A stretch of 64,000 bases of DNA from Pycnococcus provasolii (Eukaryota; Chlorophyta; Pseudoscourfieldiophyceae; Pseudoscourfieldiales; Pycnococcaceae): contig OW568870.1 in the NCBI GenBank assembly GCA_938743325.2, positions 434,001 to 498,000 of the forward strand. Direction: 5' to 3'. The position numbers and the translations under genes were made by a program. The notes below the pieces were generated by a model. It had not been told where the DNA came from and searched no databases. It saw only the letters and a list, made by a program, of their open reading frames with translations. This document shows positions 49,520 through 57,553 of this stretch, in pieces (position 1 is the first letter of the stretch; every line of letters begins with the position of its first letter).

Positions 49520-51022
49520 TTACTCCATAATTCGTACAATGGCGCCCGCGTGCGCGCTTCCTGGTGCAACTGCCAGGCACTTTGAGCCCGTAGGCAGCAG
49601 CACTTCGTCGAATGTACGTGCGGAGGACGGCCGCGATGGGTTGCCAAGCTGGTAGTGTTCGTTGAAGCCAGCCGACAGCAGGCGTCCTGATTCGGTGATG
49701 AGAAACGTCTGCAGCGGCCCGCACGCCACGTGCACGACGCGCTCACCTTCCAGGTCGCGAACCAGCTGAGGGTGCCAAGTGCCTCGTAAGCCGCCGAGCT
49801 GCTCCGCATCGAGGCCGAGCTGTCCTTGCTCACCCCACCCCCAAACGTAAACGCGCCCGTCAGCAGTCAACGCGGCGGAGTGAAACCCGCCCGCAGCAAC
49901 CTCAACAACAGCTTCGTCGATACCTTCCACGCGTGCGGGCACCGGGCCGCCGATGCCGCGGCCTCGTCCACACTCGCCGTTCGCAGAACCACCCCAGCTC
50001 CACACGGCGCCGGAGCCGTCAGCACAGAGCGTGTGGAAGCCCCCACAGCTCAAAGATGCAATGCCGTCGACGGCATTGTTTGCCTTCGACGAGAATCCGG
50101 TCACCTCAACAGGCACGGCGCTGCCAATCGCAAAGTCGTCCCCCGCGCTGTTCGTGCTCACTTCTGGACTGCCGAGCCGACCGTCTCCCTCGTCGCGACC
50201 AAAGGCAACCAGGCGTCCGTCCGTGAGTGCAACGACCGTGTGCGCGCCGCCACAGCTGACGCGCGCGGGTGGCGTGGGCAGACCGGTAACTTGTGTGGGC
50301 TCGAAGCGCGGCGTCGTGTCGCCGAGTCCAAGCTGGCCAAACCCTCCGTGGCCGAACGTGAGCAGTGCGTCAGGCGTGTCAGGGCTTTCGTGTCGTACGA
50401 TTGCGGCGGTGTGCAGGCCTCCGAGGCTTGCCTGTGTGACGTGCGTGACGCCTTCCGGCATGACGACGGCGTCAGGCACGAACCCTTCGAGTTCGTCGCC
50501 GTGTCCGAGTCGTCCTCCCGCGCCCTTTCCCCACGTGTGCACGTTTCCGTCGCCGTCCAGTAGAGCCATGTGGTGCAAGCCGGACATGAGTGCGATGGTT
50601 CCGTTCCTGTTTGTTTCTGACTTTTTCGAGAGTGTATCTCTCAGGGAGAAAACTTCCACCGGAAACGGTTCGTCCACGGTCGCTCCTCCACCGAGTACAC
50701 CAGAGTTTCGGCACTTACCCCACGTCATGACTGCTGTGACACCATTGTGACTTTGATCTGACTCATTATCATCATCACCATGGTTGTTGTCTTCCCGTTG
50801 TGATGATGAGTGAATGGACGACCTGAATGTCGGCCTGAAAAGTGGTGGAGTAAGTGTACCAGTAAGTGTAGAGACACCACCAAAACCACCACCACTCAAA
50901 TAGGTTAGTAGAAGACTACAACTCCTACTACTAGAAGAAGAATACCTAGCAAGGGGAAGGCAAAGGGAAGACATATGTTTGGACATTGACATCGCACTTG
51001 ATGTTGTTGTTGTCGTCAACAT
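49520..51022 (-). CDS. RCC1-repeat protein, probably organelle-targeted
   Basis: The first ATG in frame is at 51020-51022, giving 500 residues. The N-terminus is Ser/Thr-rich with Arg and no acidic residue (MLTTTTTSSAMSMSKHMSSL), as expected for a mitochondrial or plastid leader. From about 95 the protein is a beta-propeller of RCC1 repeats: HTWGKGAGGRLGHGD, LTFGHGGFGQLGLGD, VSCGGAHTVVALTDGRLVAF, SLSCGGFHTLCADGSGAVWS, VYVWGWGEQGQLGLD and RLLSAGFNEHYQLGN. Similar proteins include UVR8-type photoreceptors, RCC1L and plant RUG3. The clustered Trp pairs of UVR8 are not evident here, and the leader points to an organelle RCC1-like factor. No catalytic role can be read from the sequence. Confidence 0.8.
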   Translation of the reverse strand: MLTTTTTSSAMSMSKHMSSLCLPLARYSSSSSRSCSLLLTYLSGGGFGGVSTLTGTLTPPLFRPTFRSSIHSSSQREDNNHGDDDNESDQSHNGVTAVMTWGKCRNSGVLGGGATVDEPFPVEVFSLRDTLSKKSETNRNGTIALMSGLHHMALLDGDGNVHTWGKGAGGRLGHGDELEGFVPDAVVMPEGVTHVTQASLGGLHTAAIVRHESPDTPDALLTFGHGGFGQLGLGDTTPRFEPTQVTGLPTPPARVSCGGAHTVVALTDGRLVAFGRDEGDGRLGSPEVSTNSAGDDFAIGSAVPVEVTGFSSKANNAVDGIASLSCGGFHTLCADGSGAVWSWGGSANGECGRGRGIGGPVPARVEGIDEAVVEVAAGGFHSAALTADGRVYVWGWGEQGQLGLDAEQLGGLRGTWHPQLVRDLEGERVVHVACGPLQTFLITESGRLLSAGFNEHYQLGNPSRPSSARTFDEVLLPTGSKCLAVAPGSAHAGAIVRIME

Positions 51023-51418
51023 CACGACCTGATAAGTGATAACGTGTCTGGCTGATATCAGAACCAAAACCAAACCAAAAGCCAAAAGCCTCAAGTGGGC
51101 GTGTTCCAAAAGCCCTATGTGGAACCCCGAATTAGAATCCTAACCCCGAATTAGAATCCTAACCCCGAATGAATTCCTCCTCCCCTCTGGCCTCTGTTCT
51201 GGTCCTGGACTTGTTCGTTTTTAGGATTGCCTTTCATTCCGTGGCGCCGCCATAAGCCTTATATAAGAACCACTCCTTGGCAGACTGGTCAGGAGCACTT
51301 CTTATTCTTATTTCGATTTGGGATTTGTTTCGATTTTTCTCTCTCATCCTAGAAGATTGGTTTGGAGGATTGTTTATTCAGTACCGTATCTCTCTTTTTA
51401 CGTACATAACATACATCA
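51023..51418. promoter_or_regulatory. divergent gap with TAACCCCGAATTAGAATCC tandem unit
   Basis: Positions 51123-51170 carry two and a half copies of a 19-base unit, TAACCCCGAATTAGAATCC, related to the AACCCCGAAC tracts at 7513 and 56163. A TATATAAG word lies at 51259-51266, about 150 bp upstream of the serine O-acetyltransferase start, and could be a TATA box. Confidence 0.45.
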
Positions 51419-52924
51419 ATGGGACTTCTTACCAACTTCACGTCTCATTCTCATTCTCATTCTCATGCTCAATATTTCTGTCCTTCTCGTCGACTTCAAA
51501 GTACTTGTGTTTCGTTCGGGAGTGGTGTTTCTTTTGGGGGCAATGCACCTCGTGGGGCTCGTCGTCGGCGTCGTGGGGAGTTGTTTACAAGGCAAGCGGC
51601 ATATCTTCGGCAGCAGATGCATCAGCAGGTGGTTAGACGTCAGGGACATCGATTACGAAACCTGAAATTCGGAGGAGGAGGAGGAGGAGGAGTTGGTTCA
51701 TCAGCGATTCGCGGTGCGTCGTCGTCGTCGTCGTCGTCACCTTCCCACCCTGACGAGACAAACGCAGACGCACCACCGCCTCCAACGCCTTCGCCGAAGC
51801 ATAAGACGAAGCCGACGACGCAAACGCGATTCACGCCGGACTCCAAGTCAGAAGAGTGGTCCTCGGCGATGACACCCGCGTTCCCGGACTACATGCGATC
51901 GACGCAAACAGAAGAGCTGTTCTGCGAGGACGTCAGAGAGTCGGAGCACGTCGACGCGACGTCACGGGAGGAAGACCTGAGTGGTGACCGCCGGAGGAGG
52001 AACAGGAGAGATACTCTCAACGGCGACGTCACGATACGGGAAAGACGGGACACGCTGTGGTCAGCAATCAAGGCGGAGGTGCGCCGAGACGCGGAAGCGG
52101 AGCCTATGCTCAGCTCGTTCCTGTACAGCTCTATCCTTGACAACAGCAAGGGAGGGAGCCTGGAACAATGCATCTCGCGCATTCTTGCCAACCGCATGCA
52201 GAGCGTAACGCTGCTCGCGACTCAGCTGAACGAAATATTCCAAAAGACGTACCAGGGCGACCCGAACGTGCGCACCGCGATGCGTGCGGACCTGAAGGCG
52301 TGTCGTGAACGCGATCCGGCGTGCAAAGCGTACAGCGACGCACTCCTCTACTCGAAGGGGTTCCACGCGCTGCAGGCGCACAGAGCGAGCCATGCGCTCT
52401 GGACGTCAGGGCGAAAAGATCTCGCACTCATGTTGCAAAGCCGTATCTCCGAGGTGTTCTCCGTGGATATCCACCCCGGCGCTCGCATTGGAAAGGGCAT
52501 CCTCATGGACCACGGCATGGGCGTGGTGATTGGCGAGACGGCGGTGATTGGCGATCGCGTGTCCATATTGCAGGGCGTGACGCTCGGCGGCACCGGCAAG
52601 GAGGGGGGTGATCGCCATCCAAAGGTTGGCAGCGGCGTGCTCATTGGCCCACACGCCACGATTCTCGGCAACATATCGATCGGCGACGACACGATGATTG
52701 CCGCGTGCAGTTTGGTCTTGAAAGACGTGCGTGCCGGGTCGATGGTGGCAGGAAGTCCCGCGCGCGTCGTCGCACAGACAATGGGCACGCCTTCTGAACG
52801 CATGATGCAGGAAATCGAGCCTGTGTCGGAGAAAAGTCAGCAAAGCTTCTGCGAGTGGTGGCAGGATGCCGTGAAGGAACAAGTTGAGGAGCAGCGGAGA
52901 GATGGCAAAGACGCAAGCTCCTAG
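51419..52924 (+). CDS. SAT: serine O-acetyltransferase, organelle-type
   Basis: The 501-residue enzyme makes O-acetylserine from serine and acetyl-CoA, the first committed step of cysteine synthesis. An Arg/Ser-rich N-terminal region of roughly 150 residues, beginning with an S-H repeat (SHSHSHSHAQYF) and followed by a Gly run, is probably a plastid or mitochondrial leader plus a spacer. The helical SAT domain (from about 215: LWSAIKAEVRRDAEAEPMLS) and the left-handed beta-helix follow: FSVDIHPGARIGKGILMDHG, GVVIGETAVIGDRVSILQGV and TLGGTGKEGGDRHPKVGSGV. The catalytic Asp-His pair is in MDHG near 363. The end IEPVSEKSQQSFCEWWQDAV departs from the usual C-terminal Ile tail that binds cysteine synthase, so complex formation is uncertain. 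Confidence 0.94.
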   Translation: MGLLTNFTSHSHSHSHAQYFCPSRRLQSTCVSFGSGVSFGGNAPRGARRRRRGELFTRQAAYLRQQMHQQVVRRQGHRLRNLKFGGGGGGGVGSSAIRGASSSSSSSPSHPDETNADAPPPPTPSPKHKTKPTTQTRFTPDSKSEEWSSAMTPAFPDYMRSTQTEELFCEDVRESEHVDATSREEDLSGDRRRRNRRDTLNGDVTIRERRDTLWSAIKAEVRRDAEAEPMLSSFLYSSILDNSKGGSLEQCISRILANRMQSVTLLATQLNEIFQKTYQGDPNVRTAMRADLKACRERDPACKAYSDALLYSKGFHALQAHRASHALWTSGRKDLALMLQSRISEVFSVDIHPGARIGKGILMDHGMGVVIGETAVIGDRVSILQGVTLGGTGKEGGDRHPKVGSGVLIGPHATILGNISIGDDTMIAACSLVLKDVRAGSMVAGSPARVVAQTMGTPSERMMQEIEPVSEKSQQSFCEWWQDAVKEQVEEQRRDGKDASS

Positions 52925-52997
52925 CTTTTTCTATATGTGTGTTCTTTTTGTTCAATCATCATCATCTCTGTTTTACACTGCTTGCGTTGACATGGCT

Positions 52998-53684
52998 CTA
53001 AGCGCGTCCCTGCAGCATCGCCAGTCGCTTCGCGACGTCCTCGTCGAGTTCGTCGTCGTCGTCGTCGTTCGCGGGAGGGCGCGGTCGCTTCCCCTTTCCC
53101 TTGCCGCCACTGTCGTCACCTTCGCCCGCTGTCGCCCCCGCCCCCGCCGGTCCTTCCCACGTCGTTCGGTTGTCCTCCGCCTTGGCTCCCGCGCTTCGGT
53201 CCGTGTTCCACCAGATGGGTCCCCCAAAGAGTCCGTCTCCTGATGCGCACGCCACGCATCCCGTTTGGTTATCCGGCGCGTACTTTTGCTCTTTTGACCT
53301 TTGCTTGAGCGGCACGCGGCACAAAGACGTCGTTCCAAAGTTGTGTCCAGACTTTTGGATCGCTAGCAGACTGCATAGCGTTTCGTATCCTGGTTTTCTC
53401 CACTTGGATATGAGTGGTCCGTCTGCAACTTTTTCTCTCACCAAGAAGTCGAAGAGCTCTTTGGATATGAGTTGTCGTTTGTAGTAGACGTCGAAGATGA
53501 ACCTATTTTTCTCGAAGTGGAGTCTGTGCACCTTCCATGCGGATTCGTTCTTCTTGAGGCCTTCGTGAGATGCCTGGACGGCGTCTCGCATTTGCGACTC
53601 GAACGAGTCCAACGAGTCCTCGATGGCGTCGAAGCCCGCGGGAATGCGCTTGCCTCGCAGCTTGCGTCGAACGGCGTGCGACAT
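52998..53684 (-). CDS. BUD31: BUD31/G10-like splicing factor, divergent
   Basis: This 228-residue protein aligns by eye with BUD31 (G10), a core component of the spliceosome after activation. Matching blocks are RRKLRGKRIPAGFDAIEDSL, SQMRDAVQASHEG, RLHFEKNRFIFDVYYKRQLI, SKELFDFLVREKVADGPLIS and KWRKPGYETLC. In the C-terminal zinc cluster, however, canonical BUD31 has about nine conserved Cys (L-C-C-L-R-C, N-C-I-C-R-V-P, C-x-x-C-G-C-x-G-C). Here only TLCSL, LCRVP and GCVAC remain, that is four cysteines, so at most one zinc site seems possible. The protein also has an extra tail of about 80 residues, Gly/Lys-rich then acidic (NDDDDDELDEDVAKRLAMLQ), absent from typical proteins (about 145-160 residues). 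Family assignment is strong; functional equivalence is uncertain. Confidence 0.85.
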   Translation of the reverse strand: MSHAVRRKLRGKRIPAGFDAIEDSLDSFESQMRDAVQASHEGLKKNESAWKVHRLHFEKNRFIFDVYYKRQLISKELFDFLVREKVADGPLISKWRKPGYETLCSLLAIQKSGHNFGTTSLCRVPLKQRSKEQKYAPDNQTGCVACASGDGLFGGPIWWNTDRSAGAKAEDNRTTWEGPAGAGATAGEGDDSGGKGKGKRPRPPANDDDDDELDEDVAKRLAMLQGRA

Positions 53685-53803
53685 ATGTATGTAAGTTACG
53701 ATATATCACAAAACAAAAACAAAGCAAAACAAGACAAGAATGGGCGAGTGCGCCGCCGCCAAACCTTGCGCAGAATGGACGAAGGCGAAGGAGCACCCTA
53801 ACC

Positions 53804-53837
<34 letters not shown>

Positions 53838-54107
53838 TAAACCCGAACTTCCTACGGATAATGCCCTCTCGGCTCTCGGGAGGTTTTTCCGTTTTGATGA
53901 GAAATTCGTCCCCCCCCCCCCCCCCCCCCCCCTTTTTTTTAGCCAGATTCCTCGTTTGATTCTCGGCGCCCTTTGGATTCCATTCCTTTCCCAAGAGTGT
54001 GTGTATCGTGTCGTCAGTGGCGGCGGCGGCGGTACCGTCAGACCGTACCCGGTACCTCTTTTTGGTAACTACAGTACTCTTAGTTATAATAATACTGCAC
54101 GTACAGT
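53685..54107. other. divergent gap with CCCTAA array and poly-C/poly-T run
   Basis: An array of about seven CCCTAA-type units, one in the CCCTAAA form, fills 53795-53837. At 53910-53940 there are 23 C followed by 8 T. Both genes flanking the gap are read away from it. No coding region is seen. Confidence 0.65.
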
Positions 54108-54497
54108 ATGATGATAATTACCTTACTGGTGGCGCCTCCTATCCCTTTTATGGTTCCGCTGATGGTGATGGGGATGGTGATGGTGGTGGTTGCGGAAGAT
54201 GCTGGTGGTGAAAGTTCCTTTGGCGGCGAAAGCTCCCGTGAAGTTCCTAATAGTGATAATGCTGCCTCCACGCTTGGCCTACTCGCTGCAGCTACCCTCC
54301 TATTGGTGCTCGGTGCACTTGGCGCATACGCGATCCTCGTGATGCGACGAGGTGACGAGGCGGCGAGGCTGGAGCGAGAGGCGGAGGCGGAAGGGTCGGT
54401 CGGCGTGGCGGGCGGCAAGAGACGGGGACTGCGCACAGGTGCGGCGCGGCGGAGGCGTGCCGCAGCGGGAGGAGAGGGTGATGACGCTGGTGAGGAT

Positions 54498-54528
<31 letters not shown>

Positions 54529-55178
54529 CTGCCTTGGACCGCAAGGCGCAGAAGAAGGCTGACCGCGCGGAGGAGCGCAGGTACGCGGACGCGGCTCGCG
54601 ACGCGAAGAGCGAGAAGCAGGAGAAGTACATGGAGCGCAAGCGCGCCAAGGAGGCTGAGAGGGAAGAGCGCGAGCGCGCCGAGGAGGAGGCTAGGCAGAA
54701 GGAGGAGGAGGAGCGTCAGCGGAAGGAGGAGGAGGAGGCGAAGAAGTGGATGTCGATGATGAGCACGGAAGAGTCCGGCGAGTCGAAGCGCGAGGACGAG
54801 GATGACGGCGAGGCACTGCTTACGGAGTTCGTTGCATACATTCAGCGTCGTAAGATGGTGGAGCTTGAGGAGCTGGCGAGTGAGTTTGGCCTGCGCACGA
54901 GCGACGCCATTGCTCGTGTGCAGGCTCTGGAGGAGATGGGACGCTTGACGGGCATCATGGACGATCGAGGCAAATTCATCTACGTCAGCGAGGAGGAATT
55001 CAAGACTGTGGCAAAGCACATTGTGGACAAGGGTCGCATCTCCATCAGCCAGCTCGCCGCGGCAAGCAACAGCCTGATAGACTTGACACCACGCGACGTG
55101 GAATCTTCGAGTCGTGCGAAAGCTTCGGAAACGAACATTGCGAGTGAGCTTCTTCAGTTGGAGGAGGAGGACGACTGA
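54108..55178 (+). CDS. DDRGK1: DDRGK domain-containing protein 1 (UFMylation cofactor)
   Basis: The 356-residue protein has the DDRGK1/UFBP1 layout: an N-terminal hydrophobic leader (about 1-28), a membrane span (about 54-78), an acidic then highly charged coiled-coil (about 130-225, KAQKKADRAEERRYADAARD and EREERERAEEEARQKEEEER), and the C-terminal winged-helix/PCI-like DDRGK domain. The name-giving motif appears as MDDRGKFIYVSEEEF (about 283-297), preceded by LTEFVAYIQRRKMVELEELA. In other eukaryotes it sits on the endoplasmic reticulum, is part of the UFL1-CDK5RAP3 ligase complex, and directs UFM1 to ribosomes in ER quality control. The UFM1 pathway should therefore exist in this organism. 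A second ATG at 54111 is equivalent. Confidence 0.95.
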
Positions 55179-55334
55179 CTGGTTTGATTTGTGTAATAAA
55201 AGTTTGATGTGTGATTTTTTTTTACTTGTGTTTACAAAGGTTGTGGGTAGGTACTAAGAAACGGTATAGAAACAAGTCAGTGATGGTGGTGCCTCGTCTT
55301 TTTGTTATTTCTTTTTTGGTGACACACCTCAAGG

Positions 55335-55889
55335 TTAGAAGTGGTGCTGAGGTGCACAAGCGATTTTGTATCCAAACTGGCACGACGAATTGCCGTGGCT
55401 TGCGGCAAACTCCTCTACTGTCGTTTGGTTGTCAAGCACCTTGAGCATCTCGCCGTGCTTTGCGTACAGCGTAGTAAGAGCTGAGCAGTTTTGCTGTTGT
55501 GCGCGCAGTCTGTCGAGCTCCGCGCGTTCTTCTTCGTCCAAGGTGTTTGTGGTGGTACAGGTAACCTTCGGCGTATCAGGTTCCTTTCCCTTTGTCGTGT
55601 CCGTTCCGTTCATGGAGATTGTCCTGAGTTGCATTTCCAGTTCCCTCCTCCTTCGTGTTTCCTGGTTGAGTTTGACGTGCGCATCACCCAATAGCGACAC
55701 GAGTATGAGCAAAAAGAAGACGACAAGGAAGCCCGCAAAGGTGGTGGATTTCAGGTTCATTCCACAGCAGATTCGTTTTGCGTTTTGCATTCTGTCCACC
55801 CGTTCGTGAAGATCGTGCTCCATGGATCCGACTTCGCGGTCGACTAACTCGAGCTCGCGGTCGATCAACGTAGACAACTCTGACGCCAT
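55335..55889 (-). CDS. single-pass membrane protein of unknown function
   Basis: The first ATG (55887-55889) gives 184 residues. A charged N-terminus predicted to be helical (SELSTLIDRELELVDREVGS, then MEHDLHERVDRMQNAKR) precedes a membrane span at about 45-62 (FAGFLVVFFLLILVSLLGDA). The distal part has another helical segment (LDEEERAELDRLRAQQQNCS), Asn-x-Ser/Thr sites and several Cys. The organisation is that of a type II membrane protein with a short cytosolic coiled coil, broadly like SNARE-type or BET1-type topology, but I cannot name it. It converges with DDRGK1 across 156 bp. There is no sign of an intron. Confidence 0.55.
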   Translation of the reverse strand: MASELSTLIDRELELVDREVGSMEHDLHERVDRMQNAKRICCGMNLKSTTFAGFLVVFFLLILVSLLGDAHVKLNQETRRRRELEMQLRTISMNGTDTTKGKEPDTPKVTCTTTNTLDEEERAELDRLRAQQQNCSALTTLYAKHGEMLKVLDNQTTVEEFAASHGNSSCQFGYKIACAPQHHF

Positions 55890-56581
55890 AATTACTAATA
55901 GTAGTACCACAACAGGAAGGAAAACAAAGATGTCTTCTGATGACGACTGGGATCACAGGACTGGGAACGGGGGGGGGGGCGTTGTTTGGTTTGGTGGTTT
56001 GAGGGAGAGGGAGAACCGAAGTCGTTGGAAGTTGGAACGCGGACAGGGAAGGGGCAGAGGGGAGGAAAGGTCAGGGAGGCCGAGAAGGGCTACTGTATGC
56101 GGCAGACTCGAAGCTTGGGCGAACCGGTCGAACCCTATGCAGACTATGCAGTACCCTAAGAGGAAACCCCGAACCGAAACTAAACCCCGAACTAAACCCC
56201 GAACTAAACCCCGAACCCTAAACCCCGAACTAAACCCCGAACCGAAACCCCGAACTAAACCCCGAAACCACTTGATTAGGGTTAGGGTTCGCCCCCCTGG
56301 CCCCATGATGGGGGTGATCCCCTTGGAGGGTGAGGAATATCTCAGCGCTTGATTTATGATTGATCTCAGAAGGTCTTATCTTCTGCTAGGCTCGTGAACC
56401 GATTCGAGGGAGTGGGGTGGGGACAGGGCACCTCACAACAAAACGATAGAACCCCTCGGCTGCAGGTGAGTTAGCTTGCACTCTGCTCGTCATTAGCTGT
56501 ATCTCTTTAAGACATTCTATTCTTTCGTCGTCGTCGTCCCTGGCTTCTTCTTCTTCTTCTTCTTCTTTTTGTTTGTACACG
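55890..56581. other. 692-bp divergent gap with AACCCCGAACT array
   Basis: Positions 56163-56270 hold about ten units of the type AACCCCGAACT, followed by TTAGGGTTAGGG at about 56276-56289. The array contains CCCTAAACCCC once, linking it to the telomere-like tracts. A TTC run at about 56547-56568 precedes the TLP18.3 start. No gene is seen. Confidence 0.6.
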
Positions 56582-57553
56582 ATGATGATGATCTCCAAAG
56601 CTAGTGCCAATCCCGCTATCAATGCTAATGCTAGTATCACATCATCAGCGCGAGGGGGCATTCGTGTGCAACCGTTCAGTGCCTTGAAAACGTCGTCGTC
56701 GAAGAAGCCCAATACACTCACTCGCGCTTCAGCTCATGGCTCTCACGAAAACTCGTACACGCAAAAGGAGGAGACGAACTTCCTCTCTTCGTTTGCGAGA
56801 AAGGCGGCGGCTCTCAGCGCAGCGACGGCGATCACGTTCGGATCCGTCGCTACGCCCGCACTCGCCGACGAGTTCAGCATCCTCTTCAACCCCAAGCCGG
56901 AGGACAGCGGCATCTACGTGCTCGACGACGCCAAGGTGCTCAAGGCGAGCCGAAGCGCAATCAACGAAAAGCTCAAGAAGCTGCACGCAAAGACGGGTTT
57001 CGACCTCTTCGTCGTCACGACGAAGAAGATCTCCACCATCCCTGACCCGTACGAGTTTGCCGACAAGACGCTCGAGACGTGGTACCCCTCCCTCGAGCTT
57101 GGCGACCGCAAAGGCGTTCTGCTCCTCGTGACGCGTAACAAAGAGGGTGCCATCACCGGTGGGCCAGCTTTCATGAACGCACTCGACCCAGCGATCCTCG
57201 ACACCATCATGGACACGACCATCCCAACCCTTACCGCGGAGGAGAAGTTCAACCAGGCTGCGTCCAACGCGGTGGACCGCATCGCTGCCTTCCTCGAAGG
57301 TGAGATTGACCCCGGCGCCGCCAAGCAATCGAACAACTCTGGCGGATCGCAGCGCGCGGTTCTGAGCGAGGGTGGCACCGGCAACCTTCTTGGCGGCGCG
57401 ATTGGTATCGCGTACGTGGCGTTCATCTTCGGCCTCGTTGGAACGCGAGCCTTCGCGGCGGCGGACGCAAGCCAAATGGACGAAGCCAAGAAGGCGCGTC
57501 TGGCTAAAAACATCGAGGACAGCAAGTTTGTCAATCCGTTCCGAAAACGTTAG
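56582..57553 (+). CDS. TLP18.3: TLP18.3-type thylakoid TPM-domain protein
   Basis: The first ATG (56582) gives 323 residues. A Ser/Ala/Arg-rich stroma-targeting region (about 1-70) is followed by a hydrophobic lumen-targeting segment ending ATPALA before DEFSIL (cleavage near residue 95), so a bipartite plastid import signal is predicted. The TPM domain runs from about 105 to 240: SGIYVLDDAKVLKASRSAIN, GFDLFVVTTKK, ETWYPSLELGDRKGVLLLVT and EGAITGGPAFMNALDPAILD, all close to plant TLP18.3. A C-terminal membrane anchor lies near 268-288. In plants TLP18.3 helps the photosystem II repair cycle. It is strong evidence for a photosynthetic host. Confidence 0.93.
   Translation: MMMISKASANPAINANASITSSARGGIRVQPFSALKTSSSKKPNTLTRASAHGSHENSYTQKEETNFLSSFARKAAALSAATAITFGSVATPALADEFSILFNPKPEDSGIYVLDDAKVLKASRSAINEKLKKLHAKTGFDLFVVTTKKISTIPDPYEFADKTLETWYPSLELGDRKGVLLLVTRNKEGAITGGPAFMNALDPAILDTIMDTTIPTLTAEEKFNQAASNAVDRIAAFLEGEIDPGAAKQSNNSGGSQRAVLSEGGTGNLLGGAIGIAYVAFIFGLVGTRAFAAADASQMDEAKKARLAKNIEDSKFVNPFRKR

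Noticed and set aside
51023-51109. N-terminal extension of the RCC1-repeat protein
   Set aside because: It would begin at TTG; the first ATG at 51020-51022 gives a sensible organelle leader.
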